Below are positions 30,809 to 32,113 of a DNA stretch of 32,113 bases, piece by piece. The stretch comes from a virus: IMG/VR virus record IMGVR_UViG_3300028581_000148, positions 1 through 32,113 of that record; one strand, 5' to 3'. The notes beneath the pieces were generated by a model that was not told where the DNA came from, did not search any database, and was given only the letters and a program-made list of their open reading frames with translations. The translations under genes and the position numbers were made by a program. Every line of letters begins with the position of its first letter. Position 1 is the stretch's first letter.

Positions 30809-30991
30809 CTAGCCCCGCCCGTGCGCGGTCAGGTCCTGGGCCTCATCGGCCGGTGCGGGGCTGCCTTGCGCCATGGCGCGCGCCTGGCGCTCCAAGTACT
30901 GTTTGATCGCCACCCGCACCAGCGAGGACTTCGAGCGGTCTTCAATCTGCGCTTGGCGCGCGATGCACAGATAGGTTTCCGCCGACACCAT
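30809..30991 (-). CDS. Ribbon-helix-helix-like early regulator, 60 aa
   Basis: The product MVSAETYLCIARQAQIEDRS then KSSLVRVAIKQYLERQAR has the ribbon-helix-helix pattern: a short beta strand, then helix, turn and SSLVR.AI..YL helix. Such small dimeric DNA-binding proteins are common phage regulators. ATG 30991 lies five bases after the preceding stop (TAAAAGTTATG), so translation is probably coupled; no clear ribosome site is seen. A longer in-frame form has unusual composition and is rejected. The C-terminal 20 residues are Ala/Pro/Asp-rich and probably flexible. Confidence 0.65.
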   Translation of the reverse strand: MVSAETYLCIARQAQIEDRSKSSLVRVAIKQYLERQARAMAQGSPAPADEAQDLTAHGRG

Positions 30992-30996
30992 AACTT

Positions 30997-31374
30997 TTAA
31001 TTCGTCGAGGAGGACAACGTTAAATCGGCTTGCAGGAGCGTGATCGCCGCGTCGCAGCGCGCCAGTTGGCCCCGCCAGCACTCGGCATAGGGCTCGATCG
31101 CGATCATGCGCAGCAGCAGTTCCCGTTCGACCTGACGGGTACGTAGGCACTCGGCGGTGTCGACGGGGGTCATGCGGCTTGGTCCTGGGGCAGGTACGAG
31201 GTACGAGGGGCACGGGGCATCGGGTGGGATGCGACCGATGGGGAACAGACTCGCGATCTTGCGCATCCGGCCCGCGCGCGGATCGGGCGCTCGCCAGCGG
31301 GTGCAGGACCACCGCTGGGCGCAGATGCGATCCCCGCAGATTCCCGAGGGAGGGACGCGGTTTCTGGCAGTCAC
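30997..31374 (-). CDS. Early hypothetical protein, 125 aa (start uncertain; possible short form from 31173)
   Basis: The GTG at 31374 overlaps the previous stop (GTGA), leaving no gap in a tightly packed operon. The first part has a Cys-containing segment (GICGDRICAQRWSCTRW) and MRKIASLFPIGRIPPDAPCP. The second part, from an internal ATG at 31173, is helical (TPVDTAECLRTRQVEREL, AYAECWRGQLARCDAAITLL-type). The internal ATG has AGGA ten bases before it and sits in a 26-bp repeat that also covers the start of the next gene upstream. It may therefore be two products or a fusion. I do not recognise the family. Confidence 0.5.
   Translation of the reverse strand: MTARNRVPPSGICGDRICAQRWSCTRWRAPDPRAGRMRKIASLFPIGRIPPDAPCPSYLVPAPGPSRMTPVDTAECLRTRQVERELLLRMIAIEPYAECWRGQLARCDAAITLLQADLTLSSSTN
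31165..31190. repeat. 26-bp direct repeat, copy at internal start 31173
   Basis: Identical over 26 bases to 31503-31528. It contains a ribosome-site-like AGGA and the ATG ACC CC of a reading frame on the minus strand. The other copy surrounds the start at 31511. It looks like a duplicated translation-initiation segment. Confidence 0.9.
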
Positions 31375-31511
31375 TGTGACTCCCAGGCCAGGGCCGCGAC
31401 GAGGCCAGCCACGCCGGCCGCAAGCCCGAGCGCCGCCCACGGGGGCAGGGCGCCGGCCAGCAGGGCCGCCGCAAAGGCGGCCAGGTAGAGCGATGTTCCG
31501 GGGGGGGTCAT
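31371..31511 (-). CDS. Small hydrophobic membrane protein, 46 aa
   Basis: The product MTPPGTSLYLAAFAAALLAG, then ALPPWAALGLAAGVAGLVAA and LAWESQ, has two hydrophobic helices separated by a PPW turn, a hairpin topology. It starts at ATG 31511 in ATGA overlap with the YdaS-like gene, with AGGA in the shared 26-bp repeat upstream, and its stop overlaps the GTG of the next gene. It has no recognisable family. Small early membrane proteins may act in superinfection exclusion or host takeover; this is inference. Confidence 0.6.
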   Translation of the reverse strand: MTPPGTSLYLAAFAAALLAGALPPWAALGLAAGVAGLVAALAWESQ

Positions 31512-31528
31512 GCGGCTTGGTCCTGGGG
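31503..31528. repeat. 26-bp direct repeat, copy at start 31511
   Basis: The second copy of the repeat at 31165-31190. Here it overlaps the end of the YdaS-like gene and supplies the initiation region of the 46-residue membrane protein. In this copy the last codons of the YdaS-like protein (HIPQDQAA) are read in another frame. Confidence 0.9.
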
Positions 31529-31747
31529 GATGTGCTGGGGCGACCCGGGGGCGGGGCCGAAGATGTCTGGGCGCAGGTCGTGGACGGTGACGGCGCCGTT
31601 GGTGACGCGCTGGACTGCCAGGGCGGCCTTGACCGGCGTCGGCCGGGTCCCGTGCTCGATCTGCACCAGGAACTGCGGGGAGATGCCGATCGCTCGGGCG
31701 AACGCGGCCTTGGATTCGAACATCTGGATTGCTTTGGTGATGATCAT
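31508..31747 (-). CDS. YdaS/Cro-like transcriptional regulator
   Basis: The 79-residue protein is a Cro-type helix-turn-helix of the YdaS group: KAIQMFESKAAFARAIGISP then QFLVQIEHGTRP, followed by the diagnostic VKAALAVQRVTNGAVTVHDL with RPDIFG. It faces the CI-like gene across 67 bases holding three operators, the classical Cro arrangement, and is the first gene of the leftward early operon. The start at 31747 fits the family length; longer in-frame forms run through the operators. No ribosome site precedes it and the predicted transcript starts about at the ATG, so it may be leaderless. Confidence 0.85.
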   Translation of the reverse strand: MIITKAIQMFESKAAFARAIGISPQFLVQIEHGTRPTPVKAALAVQRVTNGAVTVHDLRPDIFGPAPGSPQHIPQDQAA

Positions 31748-31753
31748 GAAGGA

Positions 31754-31782
31754 AGTAAAGCACAGCTTTAAGGCGATGTCAA
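31754..31782 (-). promoter_or_regulatory. Leftward early promoter (PR-like)
   Basis: On the minus strand there is a consensus -35 TTGACA (31777-31782), a 17-base spacer and a -10 TTTACT (31754-31759, four of six consensus). Transcription would begin close to 31747, at the ATG of the YdaS-like gene. Operator 1 covers the -10 region and operator 2 overlaps the -35, so repressor binding would block it. Confidence 0.75.
31756..31770. promoter_or_regulatory. Operator 1
   Basis: TAAAGCACAGCTTTA: a perfect 6-bp dyad around a three-base centre. It is the best copy of the shared operator and overlaps the leftward promoter -10. Probably bound by CI-like and YdaS-like dimers. Confidence 0.8.
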
Positions 31783-31794
31783 AGCGTTGCTTGC
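31780..31794. promoter_or_regulatory. Operator 2
   Basis: CAAAGCGTTGCTTGC: the inner AAGC/GCTT half-sites are kept and the ends are degenerate. The centre is 24 bp from operator 1, about two helical turns, which would allow cooperative binding on one face. It overlaps the promoter -35. Confidence 0.65.
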
Positions 31795-31814
31795 TGGTGT
31801 CAGACTCCAAACTG

Positions 31815-32113
31815 ATGCAGCATAAAGCGATGCTTAACGAACCATCAGAAGTCGCCAGGTTTGCTCTGGCGGATAGACTGCGAGACACGATCGACGTTAT
31901 CGGCAGCAAAACGCGCGTGGCGGGGGCGTGCGGAGTAACGGAGCAAGCTGTAACTGGATGGCTGAAGACAGGGAGAATCCACAAGAAGCACCTGCCTGTA
32001 ATCGCAGGCATGGCGAAGCGGGATCTCGGATGGCTGCTGACCGGCCAAGAGGACGCCCCGTCGGCGCCTTCCACTGCCGCCGACCTGGCCACCCCGCCGC
32101 CAGGCTCCCGTGT
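31815..32113 (+). CDS. CI-like phage repressor, N-terminal part (cut by the window edge)
   Basis: The only plus-strand gene. From ATG 31815 the frame is open to the window end (99 codons). DRLRDTIDVIGSKTRVAGAC, GVTEQAVTGWLKTGRIHKKH and LPVIAGMAKRDLGWLLTGQE form a lambda-CI/S24-type helix-turn-helix domain; the C-terminal, probably S24 peptidase, domain is outside. A second in-frame ATG at 31830 lies in operator 3, so the true start is uncertain and no ribosome site is evident, as for lambda cI from its maintenance promoter. It would repress the leftward operon and, through operator 3, itself. Confidence 0.85.
   Translation, partial: MQHKAMLNEPSEVARFALADRLRDTIDVIGSKTRVAGACGVTEQAVTGWLKTGRIHKKHLPVIAGMAKRDLGWLLTGQEDAPSAPSTAADLATPPPGSR
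31823..31837. promoter_or_regulatory. Operator 3
   Basis: TAAAGCGATGCTTAA: five perfect arm pairs plus one mismatch around a three-base centre. It is 43 bp from operator 2 and lies over the first codons of the CI-like gene. Occupancy here would reduce repressor synthesis, as with lambda OR3. Confidence 0.75.

Noticed and set aside
29346-30812. 488-codon plus-strand frame
   Set aside because: It is the antisense shadow of the SF2 helicase gene, whose motifs are all intact on the minus strand.
30809-31474. 221-aa form of the ribbon-helix-helix protein
   Set aside because: The first 160 residues are Arg/Pro/His-rich, overlap other coupled genes in another frame and match no regulator length.
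31508-32092. 194-aa form of the YdaS-like protein
   Set aside because: It would run through all three operators and antisense to the repressor gene; the family starts at the ATG at 31747.

Overview
The window looks like the structural, lysis and early half of a temperate podovirus integrated in a high-GC proteobacterium. A gammaproteobacterium is likely because of the tRNA-Lys(CTT) type and codon usage, but the host genus cannot be read from the sequence. The capsid, cement, scaffold-region and portal proteins resemble those of Bordetella phage BPP-1 and related short-tailed phages. Position 1 lies in the 3' half of a tRNA-Lys gene, the usual product of tRNA-targeted phage integration. The right edge cuts through a CI-like repressor. 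No integrase or excisionase is in the window, so they are expected beyond the right edge.

Every gene except the repressor is on the minus strand, so biological order runs from right to left. At 31.5-32.1 kb a divergent CI-like/YdaS(Cro)-like switch has three 15-bp operators and a near-consensus leftward promoter. Next come small early proteins (31.5-30.7 kb) and a replication module (30.7-27.1 kb): SF2 helicase, VRR-NUC nuclease, CHC2 zinc-finger primase fragment and VirE-type helicase. A non-coding stretch of about 290 bp follows (26.8-27.07 kb), packed with GGTT/AACC arrays and nested inverted repeats. After it come a small protein with an SSB-like DDIPF tail, a hypothetical protein, and a second intergenic gap upstream of an HTH protein and both terminase subunits.

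The virion module then reads GNAT acetyltransferase, Ala-rich coiled coil, portal, Bbp19-like protein, scaffold-like protein, major capsid, Bbp16-like cement, a small acidic protein, tail adaptor (T7 gp11-like), tail nozzle (gp12-like), and three ejection or internal proteins. The third is a lysozyme-like SLT protein's neighbour of 2129 residues carrying nuclease-like and zinc-protease-like domains. Two tail-fibre genes, a spanin-like membrane protein, an M15 endolysin and a holin end the unit, followed by a hairpin terminator and the attachment site.

The most unusual feature is that the tail adaptor gene is split. Its N-terminal 72 codons (18.2-18.4 kb) and C-terminal 135 codons (14.67-15.08 kb) are separated by a 3128-bp cassette. 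The cassette encodes a fibre-like protein with a Sec signal peptide, a second secreted protein with an autotransporter-type beta repeat, and a DUF4376-like protein. A 7-bp direct repeat marks both junctions, and removing one copy plus the cassette restores one reading frame. All cassette genes are joined to both halves by overlapping stop/start codons. The second notable feature is the GGTT/AACC region, whose central array can pair with either flanking array, an arrangement suited to an RNA switch or a replication origin.
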